Assembly (NCBI GenBank): GCA_937880835.1
Contig: CALGRN010000101.1
Span: 1-14,474, forward strand
Length of the DNA stretch: 14,474 nucleotides
Source of the DNA: an uncultured Prevotella sp.
GTDB taxonomy: Bacteria; Bacteroidota; Bacteroidia; Bacteroidales; Bacteroidaceae
Direction: 5' to 3'
Below the pieces are notes generated by a model that ran no database searches, was not told where the DNA came from, and saw only the letters and a list, made by a program, of their open reading frames with translations. A program made the position numbers and the translations under genes. Below, in pieces: positions 1 to 7,800 of this stretch (the first letter of the stretch is position 1; every line of letters begins with the position of its first letter).

Positions 1-605
1 GATGCGTTGGCACATGAAACAAGAAAAGCTTTATATCTCTTTACCCCTTCTTCTTCGCTTTCAATCTCGTATGTTTCAGGTTTATATTTAAGTCCCTCTT
101 TCAGAACTTTCTCTGCATAAGTGATAGGTCCTCGCTTTCCAGACATTGCAAATTTAAGACTGATGAATGCGTCAAACCCCATACCGCATGTACAGAAGAA
201 AGGTATGTCGTTTATTATACCATAGTCTAACTTGTGTATTTCGCACTCGTTGATTATTTCTATTGCTTTTTTCGTATCCATAGGTATAAGCAAATGCCTT
301 GCGAGACCATTGCCCGAGCCTGACGGTATTATGCCCAAAGCTGTTTCTGTGTTTATCAGTTTTCTTGCAACTTCGTTTACAGTGCCGTCTCCTCCTATTG
401 CAACCACGATGTCGGTATTGTCTTTCACCGCCTTTTCTGCTATCTCCGAAGCATGCCCCGCATACTCTGTATATGTTATATCGTAGTTGAACTTACTTGT
501 GTCCAACTTACTTCCTATTATGTCAGGTATGCTTATTTTGCTTGAAGTACCCGAAATAGGATTCATAATGAAGACAATTTTCCTCTTTTCAGCTAACATA
601 TCCAT
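1..605 (-). CDS. Lipid kinase of the diacylglycerol/sphingosine kinase (YegS/DagK/LCB5) superfamily, C-terminus cut by window
   Basis: This leftward gene has no stop inside the window, so only its first 201 residues are visible. They show the hallmarks of the ATP-dependent lipid kinase fold: NPISGT near residues 15-20, the nucleotide-binding GGDGTVNEVA at 71-80, PSGSGNGLARHL at 94-105, and the N-terminal part of the second domain (GMGFDA at 141-146, then SCANA at 197-201, where the family's Asn-containing strand lies). Members phosphorylate a hydroxyl on a lipid such as diacylglycerol or a sphingoid base at the cytoplasmic membrane face. The start is ATG at 605; an in-frame ATG at 599 is equally possible, and both put the NPxSG strand at the usual distance from the N-terminus. 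It is divergent from serine palmitoyltransferase, which makes a sphingoid or ceramide substrate an attractive inference, but the substrate cannot be read from these residues. Confidence 0.9.
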   Translation of the reverse strand, partial: MDMLAEKRKIVFIMNPISGTSSKISIPDIIGSKLDTSKFNYDITYTEYAGHASEIAEKAVKDNTDIVVAIGGDGTVNEVARKLINTETALGIIPSGSGNGLARHLLIPMDTKKAIEIINECEIHKLDYGIINDIPFFCTCGMGFDAFISLKFAMSGKRGPITYAEKVLKEGLKYKPETYEIESEEEGVKRYKAFLVSCANA

Positions 606-762
606 AATGCAAAATTAAGAAAAAGCCGTTATAAAATGATTTCAAAAAGTCATTTTTTTTATGTCTCAGCATATTTCTTATAAAAAAAAGTGATTTATTA
701 GGTTATTTTTGTAACTTTGCAGCCTGATAAAAAGGTAGTAAGATTACACCTATATTTATATA
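606..762. promoter_or_regulatory. Divergent intergenic region with -7 elements facing both ways
   Basis: This 157-nt spacer lies between the divergent lipid kinase and serine palmitoyltransferase genes. On the + strand TAACTTTG at 712-719 matches the Bacteroidetes -7 consensus TAnnTTTG and would start transcription near 722, leaving a leader of about 40 nt before the ATG at 763; no good TTTG lies 19-21 nt upstream of it. On the - strand TAATTTTG (617 down to 610) also matches, but would start transcription only a few bases before the ATG at 605, and its -33 element is likewise absent at the right spacing. The rightward promoter is plausible; the leftward one is doubtful. Confidence 0.5.
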
Positions 763-1950
763 ATGGGACAATTACAAGAAAGATACAAGAATTATCGCGA
801 ACCGCAGAAATTTATTGATGCTGGTGTGTATCCTTATTTCCGTGAAATAACCAGTAAGCAAGGAACGGAAGTTGAAATGGGAGGACACAAGGTGTTAATG
901 TTCGGTTCAAATGCTTATACCGGTCTTACAGGCGATCAAAGAGTAATAGATGCTGCAAAGGAAGCACTTGACAAATATGGTTCAGGATGTGCAGGAAGCC
1001 GTTTCCTAAATGGTACTTTGGATATACATGTTCAGTTGGAGAAAGAACTTGCAGAATTTGAGCAGAAAGAAGATTGCCTTTGCTTTTCAACAGGATTCTC
1101 AGTCAATCAAGGCGTGCTTGCCGTTGTAGTAGGACGTGGCGACTATATTATCTGCGATGACAGAGACCATGCAAGCATTGTAGATGGACGCCGTTTGTCG
1201 TTTGCCACGCAGCTTCATTACAAGCACAACGATATGGAAGACCTTGAACGCGTTCTTCAAAAATTGCCAAAGGAAGCAGTTAAGATAATCGTCGTTGACG
1301 GCGTTTTCTCAATGGAAGGCGACTTGGCAAAACTCCCGGAGATAATAGAACTCAAACATAAGTATAATTGTTCTGTTATGGTTGATGAGGCTCACGGATT
1401 AGGAGTCTTTGGAAAAGAGGGTAGAGGCGTGTGCGATCATTTCGGACTGACGGATGAAGTAGATCTCATTATGGGAACATTCTCAAAGAGCATGGCATCA
1501 ATCGGCGGTTTTATTGCAGGCGATAAAGATACTATCAATTTCCTTCGTCATAACTGTCGTCCTTATATATTCAGTGCATCTAATGCGCCTGCGGCTACTG
1601 CTGCTGCATTGAAAGCACTTCATATAATGAAAGCCGAACCTGAAAGAATGGAAGTATTATGGGAAGTTACAAATTATGCGTTGTGCAGATTTCGCGAGGA
1701 AGGATTTGAGATAGGTGATACCGAGAGCCCAATAATACCGTTGTACGTGCGTGATATAGATAAAACTTTCTTGATTACGAAATTAGCTTTCGATGCAGGT
1801 GTGTTTATTAACTCAGTCGTTCCGCCTGCTTGTGCACCGCAAGACACGCTTGTTAGATTTGCATTAATGGCAACACATACAAAAGAAGAGGTTGAGCGTG
1901 GTGTGCAAATCTTGAAGAAGATTTTTGTAGAGCAAGAGATTATAAAATAA
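763..1950 (+). CDS. spt: Serine palmitoyltransferase (PLP-dependent alpha-oxoamine synthase)
   Basis: The 395-residue protein condenses L-serine with a long-chain acyl-CoA to 3-ketosphinganine in the cytoplasm, the committed step of bacterial sphingolipid synthesis. It has the full alpha-oxoamine synthase layout: His136 in DRDHASIVDG (cofactor-stacking His), Asp208 and His211 in VDEAHGLG, and the Schiff-base Lys242 in GTFSKSMASIGGF. The spacings between these residues equal those in the Sphingomonas enzyme (His-Lys 106, Asp-Lys 34). The N-terminal segment containing YPYFREI and SKQGTEV, the GSGCAGSRFLNGT stretch (73-85) and the PPACAPQDTLVR stretch near the C-terminus are as I recall them in Bacteroides/Prevotella serine palmitoyltransferases, and the length fits. 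Homologous 2-amino-3-ketobutyrate CoA ligase is the main alternative and is less likely given this resemblance. No insert or truncation is seen. The divergent lipid kinase may act in the same lipid pathway. Confidence 0.9.
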   Translation: MGQLQERYKNYREPQKFIDAGVYPYFREITSKQGTEVEMGGHKVLMFGSNAYTGLTGDQRVIDAAKEALDKYGSGCAGSRFLNGTLDIHVQLEKELAEFEQKEDCLCFSTGFSVNQGVLAVVVGRGDYIICDDRDHASIVDGRRLSFATQLHYKHNDMEDLERVLQKLPKEAVKIIVVDGVFSMEGDLAKLPEIIELKHKYNCSVMVDEAHGLGVFGKEGRGVCDHFGLTDEVDLIMGTFSKSMASIGGFIAGDKDTINFLRHNCRPYIFSASNAPAATAAALKALHIMKAEPERMEVLWEVTNYALCRFREEGFEIGDTESPIIPLYVRDIDKTFLITKLAFDAGVFINSVVPPACAPQDTLVRFALMATHTKEEVERGVQILKKIFVEQEIIK

Positions 1951-1953
1951 TTG

Positions 1954-1967
1954 CACAAATATTTGTG
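1954..1967. promoter_or_regulatory. Perfect 14-nt palindrome just upstream of the tRNA promoter
   Basis: CACAAATATTTGTG is a perfect 7+7 palindrome four bases after the serine palmitoyltransferase stop codon and six bases before the -33 TTTG (1974-1977) of the tRNA promoter. The outer bases TTGCA and TGCAA (1951-1955 and 1976-1980) also form an inverted pair. It could be a regulator-binding site. It has no spacer loop, so as RNA it would make a poor terminator. In such AT-rich DNA chance is possible. Confidence 0.3.
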
Positions 1968-1973
1968 ACAAAA

Positions 1974-2005
1974 TTTGCAAGGTTAAAATAAAGTAGTTAC
2001 CTTTG
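1974..2005 (+). promoter_or_regulatory. Consensus Bacteroidetes promoter for tRNA-Pro
   Basis: TTTG at 1974-1977 is followed by 20 nt and TACCTTTG at 1998-2005, an exact match to the Bacteroidetes sigma-ABfr consensus TTTG-N19-21-TAnnTTTG. Transcription would start near 2008, about 24 nt before the mature tRNA 5' end, so the tRNA has its own promoter with a short 5' leader to be trimmed by RNase P. Confidence 0.8.
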
Positions 2006-2031
2006 CATCCGCAAATTGAATTTTGCATATT

Positions 2032-2105
2032 CGGGGTGTAGCGCAGCCCGGTAGCGCTCCTGGTTTGGGACCAGGCGGCCGCAGGTTCGAATCCTGTCGC
2101 CCCGA
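2032..2105 (+). tRNA. tRNA-Pro (anticodon UGG)
   Basis: The 74-nt cloverleaf has a full 7-bp acceptor stem (CGGGGTG with CGCCCCG, one G-T pair), a D arm with GCGC..GCGC pairing, an anticodon stem CCTGG/CCAGG around the loop TTTGGGA with anticodon TGG at 2066-2068, and a T arm containing GGTTCGAATCC. The discriminator is A2105. The following bases are CA rather than CCA, so the 3' CCA is not encoded and must be added after processing. UGG reads CCA and, by wobble, CCG and, if suitably modified, other proline codons. Confidence 0.97.
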
Positions 2106-2150
2106 CAAAAAAGGAAATACATTATAAGGTGTATTTCCTTTTTTGTCTTT
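2104..2150 (+). terminator. Rho-independent terminator of tRNA-Pro
   Basis: GACAAAAAAGGAAATACA (2104-2121) and its exact reverse complement (2130-2147) form an 18-bp perfect stem with an 8-nt loop. The ascending arm is A-rich, the descending arm ends in a T run, and more T residues follow (2148-2150). The innermost-to-outermost pairing reaches into the last two tRNA bases (2104-2105). The inverted repeat could also serve as a terminator from the opposite strand, but no leftward gene lies nearby. Confidence 0.85.
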
Positions 2151-2524
2151 TTAGTGATGAAAAATGACAAATGTAAAAATAATTTTGTCGTTTGTTAGAA
2201 GTGTTGAAAAATAATTTTGCATAATGTACGGCGTATATAATTAATGTATATTATTATTAATTTATGAAGTAATTACAATTATTGCTACCGGTAATTATTA
2301 TGTATATTGTGTTTTTTATTTTGTTCTTGAAATCAACATTTCAAAAAAAATGAATGTTGATTTGTAGAAAAAATATAGATTTTTATGTTTTAATGTTATT
2401 GTTTGTTGCAGTTTTTGTTTGAAATAGATTTATTATGAGTGTTTTAAGTTTTAATTAATTACAAAAATATGCTTCGTAAGTGAAAAGAATTTACTCCTAT
2501 TTCGTAAAAAACTTTATGATTTAT
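2151..2524. other. AT-rich intergenic stretch with no gene; direct repeat and hairpin
   Basis: No credible coding sequence is seen; short ATG-initiated frames end within a few codons. The 13-mer AAAAATAATTTTG occurs twice, at 2175-2187 and 2207-2219, 32 nt apart; each contains a TAATTTTG that matches the -7 consensus but lacks a TTTG at 19-21 nt. TACCGGTA at 2286-2293 is an 8-nt palindrome flanked by direct copies of AATTATT. The hairpin at 2330-2363 is listed separately. Confidence 0.5.
2330..2363. repeat. 11-bp inverted repeat (hairpin) in intergenic DNA
   Basis: AAATCAACATT (2330-2340) pairs exactly with AATGTTGATTT (2353-2363) around a 12-nt A-rich loop; three further pairs (TCA/TGA) can form inside with a one-base bulge. 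No clear T run follows on the + strand, so it is not a classic terminator for rightward transcription. It lies about 160 nt upstream of the promoter at 2525-2555. Confidence 0.5.
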
Positions 2525-2555
2525 TTTGTTTTTTATTTTTTATTTCCTAATTTTG
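2525..2555 (+). promoter_or_regulatory. Consensus Bacteroidetes promoter for the 687-residue exported protein
   Basis: TTTG at 2525-2528, a 19-nt spacer and TAATTTTG at 2548-2555 match TTTG-N19-21-TAnnTTTG exactly. Predicted transcription start is near 2558, giving a leader of about 84 nt before the ATG at 2642. Confidence 0.7.
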
Positions 2556-2576
2556 TTGCGATAGAAAAAGTCTGAT

Positions 2577-2602
2577 ATGCGAGAAAGCGAAACCGCTCGC
2601 AT
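2577..2602 (+). promoter_or_regulatory. Structured 5' leader with two mutually exclusive hairpins
   Basis: ATGCGAG (2577-2583) pairs with CTCGCAT (2596-2602), 7 bp with a 12-nt loop. Inside it AGCG (2586-2589) can instead pair with CGCT (2594-2597) around AAAC; the two stems share C2596 and T2597 and so cannot both form. The element is GC-rich compared with its surroundings and begins some 20 nt after the predicted transcription start. A role in mRNA stability or leader control is inference; it matches no riboswitch class I know. Confidence 0.4.
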
Positions 2603-2641
2603 GAAGATTATTACAAACTTTATGGTTTCAATCTATTTACT

Positions 2642-4705
2642 ATGTTCAAAAAAATTACTTTCTTAGTTACAATGCTTTCGTTCGTGACAGTGACATGGGC
2701 GCAAGTGGGTATGACGGCGAAGAACCGAGTGCAGGGAAATGTTAAAGCTCAGAAGAAACTCGTTCCGATGAAAAGCCCGTCTAAATCGCCTGCCGATTAT
2801 GGAACGGTAGAAACTATTATGATGGAGGATTTCTCCAAGATGACAACCGGTTCTGTGGGAGCTCCCGACATGGAAACGGTATTAAATGATGAAGGGCTTT
2901 ATGAATATCCTGTATGGATGAATATAAAGCCTGCATACACAGTGCTTCCACAATGGGGTGGACATGGTGTTTATTCTGCCGGCGGAACAATTTGTATTGC
3001 GGCAGAAGATGTTGGCTATGGAAATTTGAATACTCCGATGCTTGATGTTTCTAAATATGATGGCATAGTGTTCGTAGAGTTCAAAGTTCGTACCGATAAT
3101 GGAAAAGTTTCTCAAAATATGGTTGTTGAATCTGCTGAAACTTACAATATGCAACCGACTTGGAAAGTGTTGGGAGCATATCCGTTACCTGATATAACAG
3201 AAGAATGGCAGACTATTACGGCTATGTTCTATGGAGGTGAGCATTATACTATGTTCAACTTCCCGGTTCAAAAACGTTACCAAGAGGACGAACTTGAACC
3301 TATCTATTTCGACTATATAAAGGTATATCAGGTTAATCCTTATGTGAATATGCCGACCGCATTGCCTCATACCAATTATAAAGGAACAAGTTTCAAAGCT
3401 AATTGGACAAAGGTGAAAGATGCAGAATCATATTTGCTTAATGTATATTCTATTAAGAGAGAAAACGAAATGCAGGCAGGGGATACTACATTCCTTTGTA
3501 AAGACCAACAGGTAAATGATACTACTTTCACAGTACAAAATGCTATCTCGGGAGAAACATATTACTATGATGTACGCGCGGTTAAAGGCAGCCACGAATC
3601 ATTTGTGTGTCCTGCAATGGAAGTCTTCGACCTCGTTGTTCCGGAACTTGCAGATTGTACTATAAAAGATGGAAAATATACCGCTACATGGGGTGCAGTT
3701 CCATCGGCAGAGCGATACAACTATATCAGTTATCATGAACGTGAGGCATCTGCTAATGGAGAATTTGTTGTTACTGATGAAGACTTTACAGATGTAAGAG
3801 ATTATGATGGTAATCTTACGGGATGGACCGTTGAAAAACCAAGTTCATACAGTTATGATGACTTCTATATTAAAGAAGTGGAGCAAGCAGGATGGCATGC
3901 TAAACAAGGAGCACCTTATACTGATTTCATTTGTGTTGACGGTTGGCAGTATATATTCAATCATCAAGATGCCGGTCTTATTTCTCCGGAACTTGATCTT
4001 TCAAAAGATAACGGAAGAATAAATCTGAGCGTGAAGCTCTACGGAGTTCTTGCAGAAGGTTATGACCAACCGTATCAGACAGAATGTGCTGTGGCTTTAT
4101 TTAACTATAATGAAGAGAAAGGCGACTATGAGCAGGTTGAACTGATTTATCCAGAAGGAGTAAAACCGGAATGGAAGACTTTCAATGTTCAACTTACGAA
4201 AGGAAGCAACCGTTCTATCATAGGTATATATGCTGTAAACGGACCTGATAATCTTTATATAGATGACTTGAAGATTACCCAAAATTATAATGCAGGTGAT
4301 ACCTTTAAAGATCCTTTCTTGTTCCAACGTTTTGTAGATGGTACAAGTTTAGAAGTTAATTTGCCAGAAAAGACATCAGGACATAAAATTTATCATAGAA
4401 TAAATGCTGTTAAATCGAATAAAGCAGGTGTTAAAGAGACTTCTTATTCTGAAATGAAATATATCGGTAAGAGCGATGTGATTTCTTCTATAGGTAGTGT
4501 GAGTCTTACACGTGCTGTTGTGCAGATGATTGACGGTAAAGTTATTGTTAACAATGCCAACAGTGATAATGTAAGTATTTACAGGCTTGACGGAACACTT
4601 GTTTACACTAATGACAGTGGTGCCAAGAATATTACAGTAACAATGCCTTCCAACGGTACTTATATCGTTAAGGTAGGTGATAAGTCTGTGAAATTGGTTT
4701 ACTAA
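2642..4705 (+). CDS. Exported multidomain protein: jelly-roll-like, FN3-like and choice-of-anchor J-like domains with T9SS type A-like tail
   Basis: The 687-residue protein starts with a signal peptide (MFKKITFL... ending TWA-Q near residue 21). Residues about 55-232 form a beta-rich region beginning ETIMMEDFSKMTTGS and ending FDYIKVYQVNP, similar in style to the lectin-like jelly rolls of Bacteroidales surface proteins. An FN3-like domain covers about 235-330 (SFKANWTKVKDAESYLLNVYS). A second FN3-like domain starts near 332 and seems interrupted at about 389-546 by a cleaved-adhesin/choice-of-anchor J-type domain (GWTVEK, then AGLISPELDLS), resuming at 560-615 (IYHRINAVK). The last 70 residues look like a T9SS type A sorting domain (VSIYRLDGTLV, then NGTYIVKVGDKSVKLVY). 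It is probably carried across the outer membrane and anchored on the surface or released. No catalytic residues are recognised, so binding or adhesion is an inference. It has its own promoter and terminator. Confidence 0.8.
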   Translation: MFKKITFLVTMLSFVTVTWAQVGMTAKNRVQGNVKAQKKLVPMKSPSKSPADYGTVETIMMEDFSKMTTGSVGAPDMETVLNDEGLYEYPVWMNIKPAYTVLPQWGGHGVYSAGGTICIAAEDVGYGNLNTPMLDVSKYDGIVFVEFKVRTDNGKVSQNMVVESAETYNMQPTWKVLGAYPLPDITEEWQTITAMFYGGEHYTMFNFPVQKRYQEDELEPIYFDYIKVYQVNPYVNMPTALPHTNYKGTSFKANWTKVKDAESYLLNVYSIKRENEMQAGDTTFLCKDQQVNDTTFTVQNAISGETYYYDVRAVKGSHESFVCPAMEVFDLVVPELADCTIKDGKYTATWGAVPSAERYNYISYHEREASANGEFVVTDEDFTDVRDYDGNLTGWTVEKPSSYSYDDFYIKEVEQAGWHAKQGAPYTDFICVDGWQYIFNHQDAGLISPELDLSKDNGRINLSVKLYGVLAEGYDQPYQTECAVALFNYNEEKGDYEQVELIYPEGVKPEWKTFNVQLTKGSNRSIIGIYAVNGPDNLYIDDLKITQNYNAGDTFKDPFLFQRFVDGTSLEVNLPEKTSGHKIYHRINAVKSNKAGVKETSYSEMKYIGKSDVISSIGSVSLTRAVVQMIDGKVIVNNANSDNVSIYRLDGTLVYTNDSGAKNITVTMPSNGTYIVKVGDKSVKLVY

Positions 4706-4716
4706 TTGTTTACTTT

Positions 4717-4752
4717 GATAATTAGGAGAGAATTTCCTCTCTCCTAATTATC
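4717..4752 (+). terminator. Strong hairpin, probable terminator
   Basis: GATAATTAGGAGAG (4717-4730) and its exact reverse complement (4739-4752) pair over 14 bp, extendable by A4731-T4738 to 15 bp with a 6-nt loop, starting 11 nt after the stop codon at 4705. The bases downstream are T-rich but lack a long uninterrupted T run, so termination may be partial and some transcription could continue into the next gene, whose own promoter is not obvious. Confidence 0.6.
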
Positions 4753-4806
4753 AATATTAACCTTATTTCTTAGTTTTTACTATTTAATTATTTGAGGAAA
4801 TTAAAA

Positions 4807-7800
4807 ATGAAAAAAAATATATATGGTTATTTAATATTATTGGGAGTACTCTTTTTTGTAACACAAAACGGAAAAGCACAAAAAGTTTCATCATTTCCAG
4901 AACCGATTGGTGAAAATCTAAAAACCAATATGAATAAAAGTCCTTTACTTGTAAACATAAATGAAGATAAAGGAGTTTTGATGTATGGAGCAACAATGAA
5001 AGATTCATACAATTATTTGCACTATGTAAAATTTTACAGCAAGAGACCGACTGTAATGGATAAGATAGCGCAAATAGATCCTGAAGATGAAGGATGGCAT
5101 ATTAAAAGATTGCGATGCGGAGCTTACTGTAACGGAGCTTATTACGGATATTTGGTAAATGTATATACTTATGTGGATGAACCGGAAAGTTTCGTAAAAG
5201 TGGACTTTGAAACGGGGACAGTTACAAGAATTGCAGAACTTGAACCCACAGATCCAACTTGGCCTACTCTTTATGAAATGTCATATGACTATAAAAGAAA
5301 TGTATGCTGGGCACTTGGACGTAATAGTGTCGATGTTACTTCTGATATTTATAAAATCAATTTGGCAAACGGAAAATATGAAAAGGTTGCCGAACTTGAT
5401 TTTTACGCATGGGCATTGGCTGTAAATTATGATGGAGAAGTATATGCCATTCAGGGTATTCCTGATGCCGCAAATGAAAACTATATTGGAACACAACTGA
5501 CAAAACTTGATGCTGACAACAATTTTGCAGCAACAGATCGTTTTGAGTTGAAAAAAGGCAAAGAGCGTATTGTTCCAAGATATAATACTCAAACAATGGA
5601 ATTTGACCACAATTCCAATCATGTATATTGGTTTGGTACAGATGTAAATGCCGATCAATATGAATATGATATTGATATAAAAAAGAGAGCAGTTATAAAT
5701 TCATATATGCTTTATCGTGATTTTGTTTGTGCCGTTTATATACCTTTCCAAGGAGCGGACAACAGAGGTGCGGCAGGTAAGGTAACCAATCTTAAAGGAG
5801 TGTCTCCGGAGGATGGAAGTCTTAAAGCAACACTTACGTGGAATAATCCTACAACGACTTGGAAGGGTGATGACTTGACACAACTGCACAGCATAAATAT
5901 AAGTCGTGGAAATGTTGATAATGTTATAGCGACGGTTTCTGCTGCAAACAGTATGGGAGCAGAAATGAGTTGGACAGATGAAACGCCGAGTAAAGGCATA
6001 CAGACCTATTATCTTACTCCTTATCGTGTATCAGGTGAGAAAGGATTAGTGGATAGTATCAAGGTGATGGTAGGTCCTGATGTGCCCGGCAAGGTGGAAA
6101 ATGTTAAGATTACAAAAGAAAATGGCAACATTCGCATATCATGGGAGAAACCTTTGCTAAGCGCAACAGACAAGAATTACGATGAAACTACATTGAGGTA
6201 TTCTTTGAAACGTTTGCCTGACAATAAAGTTGTTGTTGATGATTTGGCTGCCACAACTTATTTGGATGAAGACTTGGGAGACTATCAGTTGTATTCTTAT
6301 GAGATTACATCAAAGAACAAGGATGGAATTGGTCTTACCGCTGTTTCTTCGAGTATTAAGGCAGGAAAAGCATTGTCTATTCCATTTGATGAGAAATTTG
6401 ATACTTCGTTGACAACTAATCGTTGGACCTCAATAGATGAGAATTTAGATGGAAACTTCTTTGAATGGGAAGGATGGGACGGATGTATTTATGATATTTT
6501 TAATAGATTTGGTATTTACATGAATCCTGATAAAGATGCTGATGATTATATAGTGACTCCTTTGTTGGGATTGAAAGCAGGAAATTCGTATAGAGTAACT
6601 GTTGGAATTATGCTAGGGCATCAAGATGACAGACATGCTTTTGAAGTAGTTATGGGCAAAGATTGTACGGCAGAAGCCATGACAACCGTACTTCATAAAT
6701 CAGATGCTATTCAGGGTTCTATATCGGAAGAAAGAAAGGAATTTATTATTAAGACTCCTGTACTTAATGAAGACGGCGATTATTATATGGCAGTACATTG
6801 CACCAGTCCTTCTTCTTCAAATGGATCATTCTTTGCTGTAAATAAGTTTATTGTAGAGGAAGTATTCGATAATGATTTGGCAGCTATAGAAATACAAGGT
6901 CCCGCAGCTCTTGCGGTAGGAACTGAAGCTACCTTTAATGTCAAAGTGGAAAATTTAGGTTTGAAAGAACAAAGTAATTATAAGGTTCAAATAGTAAATA
7001 CTGCCGACAATACTGTTCTTGGCGAGACATCGACTGTTCCAACACTTGCTGTTAATGCTTCATCGGAAATTCCTGTAACAATTACTCCTATGGCAGAAGG
7101 TGAACTTAAAGTTAAAGGAAAGGTTGTTCTTGAAAATGACGGAAAACCGAGCAATGACGAGACCTCGGAAATGATATATAAAGTAAAACCTAATGGCTCT
7201 GTATTATGGAATGTTGTATGTAAAGGCGATAAACTTTCCCAGACAACAATTCATCCAATGTGTTTCTATGAAATTCATTCGACAGACGAGTTTATATATC
7301 GTGCAGATGAAATTAATGTCGAAAATAACGGATATATTAATGGTATAGCTTTTGAATATAATTCTAATGACATTCAAAAGGAAACAGACGAAGTGAATGT
7401 CAAGATATATATGGGTAATGTAGATAAAGCTGAATATCAAGAAAATGGCAGCATTGATCAATGGACAAATAAGAATAAATTGACACTTGTTTATGATGGA
7501 AAGATTAACGTAGAAGTAGGAGAAAACAAATTGATGGAATTCTTGTTTAATACTCCATTCTATTATGATTGTAAGAAGAACCTGCTTGTTCAGGTTTGGA
7601 AAGAAGGGCTAATAGCAGAGCAATGGCCGGCTATATTCCAAACATACGATGAAAACGCCGGTAAATTCCGCATACTCCATTATAAAGGTGACAATGAATT
7701 CACATTCACGGATGAAAAAGTATTTTCTTTGCAAGAAATACCCATAGCGCATTTGGCAATATCTGATAATCCTATTTCAGGTATAAATGAAATGAGAACT

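Noticed and set aside
232..490. Two overlapping + strand reading frames of 84 and 63 residues
   Set aside because: They are antisense to the lipid kinase, whose motifs (GGDGTVNEV, PSGSGNGLA) read clearly on the opposite strand; the + strand products show no domain sense.
763..1950. 2-amino-3-ketobutyrate CoA ligase (glycine C-acetyltransferase)
   Set aside because: Same enzyme superfamily, but the N-terminal segment, residue spacing and conserved stretches fit Bacteroidales serine palmitoyltransferase better.
2032..2150. tRNA-Pro as the attachment site of an integrated element
   Set aside because: No integrase, no repeated tRNA 3' end downstream, and the tRNA is followed directly by its own terminator.
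2175..2219. Two TAATTTTG elements as promoters
   Set aside because: Neither has TTTG at 19-21 nt upstream; the only gene they could serve is 420-460 nt away and has a complete promoter much closer.
4792..4806. TTG start adding five residues to the 1074-residue protein
   Set aside because: The ATG at 4807 begins a textbook signal peptide (MKKNIYGYLILLG), and the extra residues add nothing.
5281..5658. 125-residue - strand reading frame
   Set aside because: Cysteine- and isoleucine-rich shadow of the 1074-residue protein gene; no initiation context or recognised motif.
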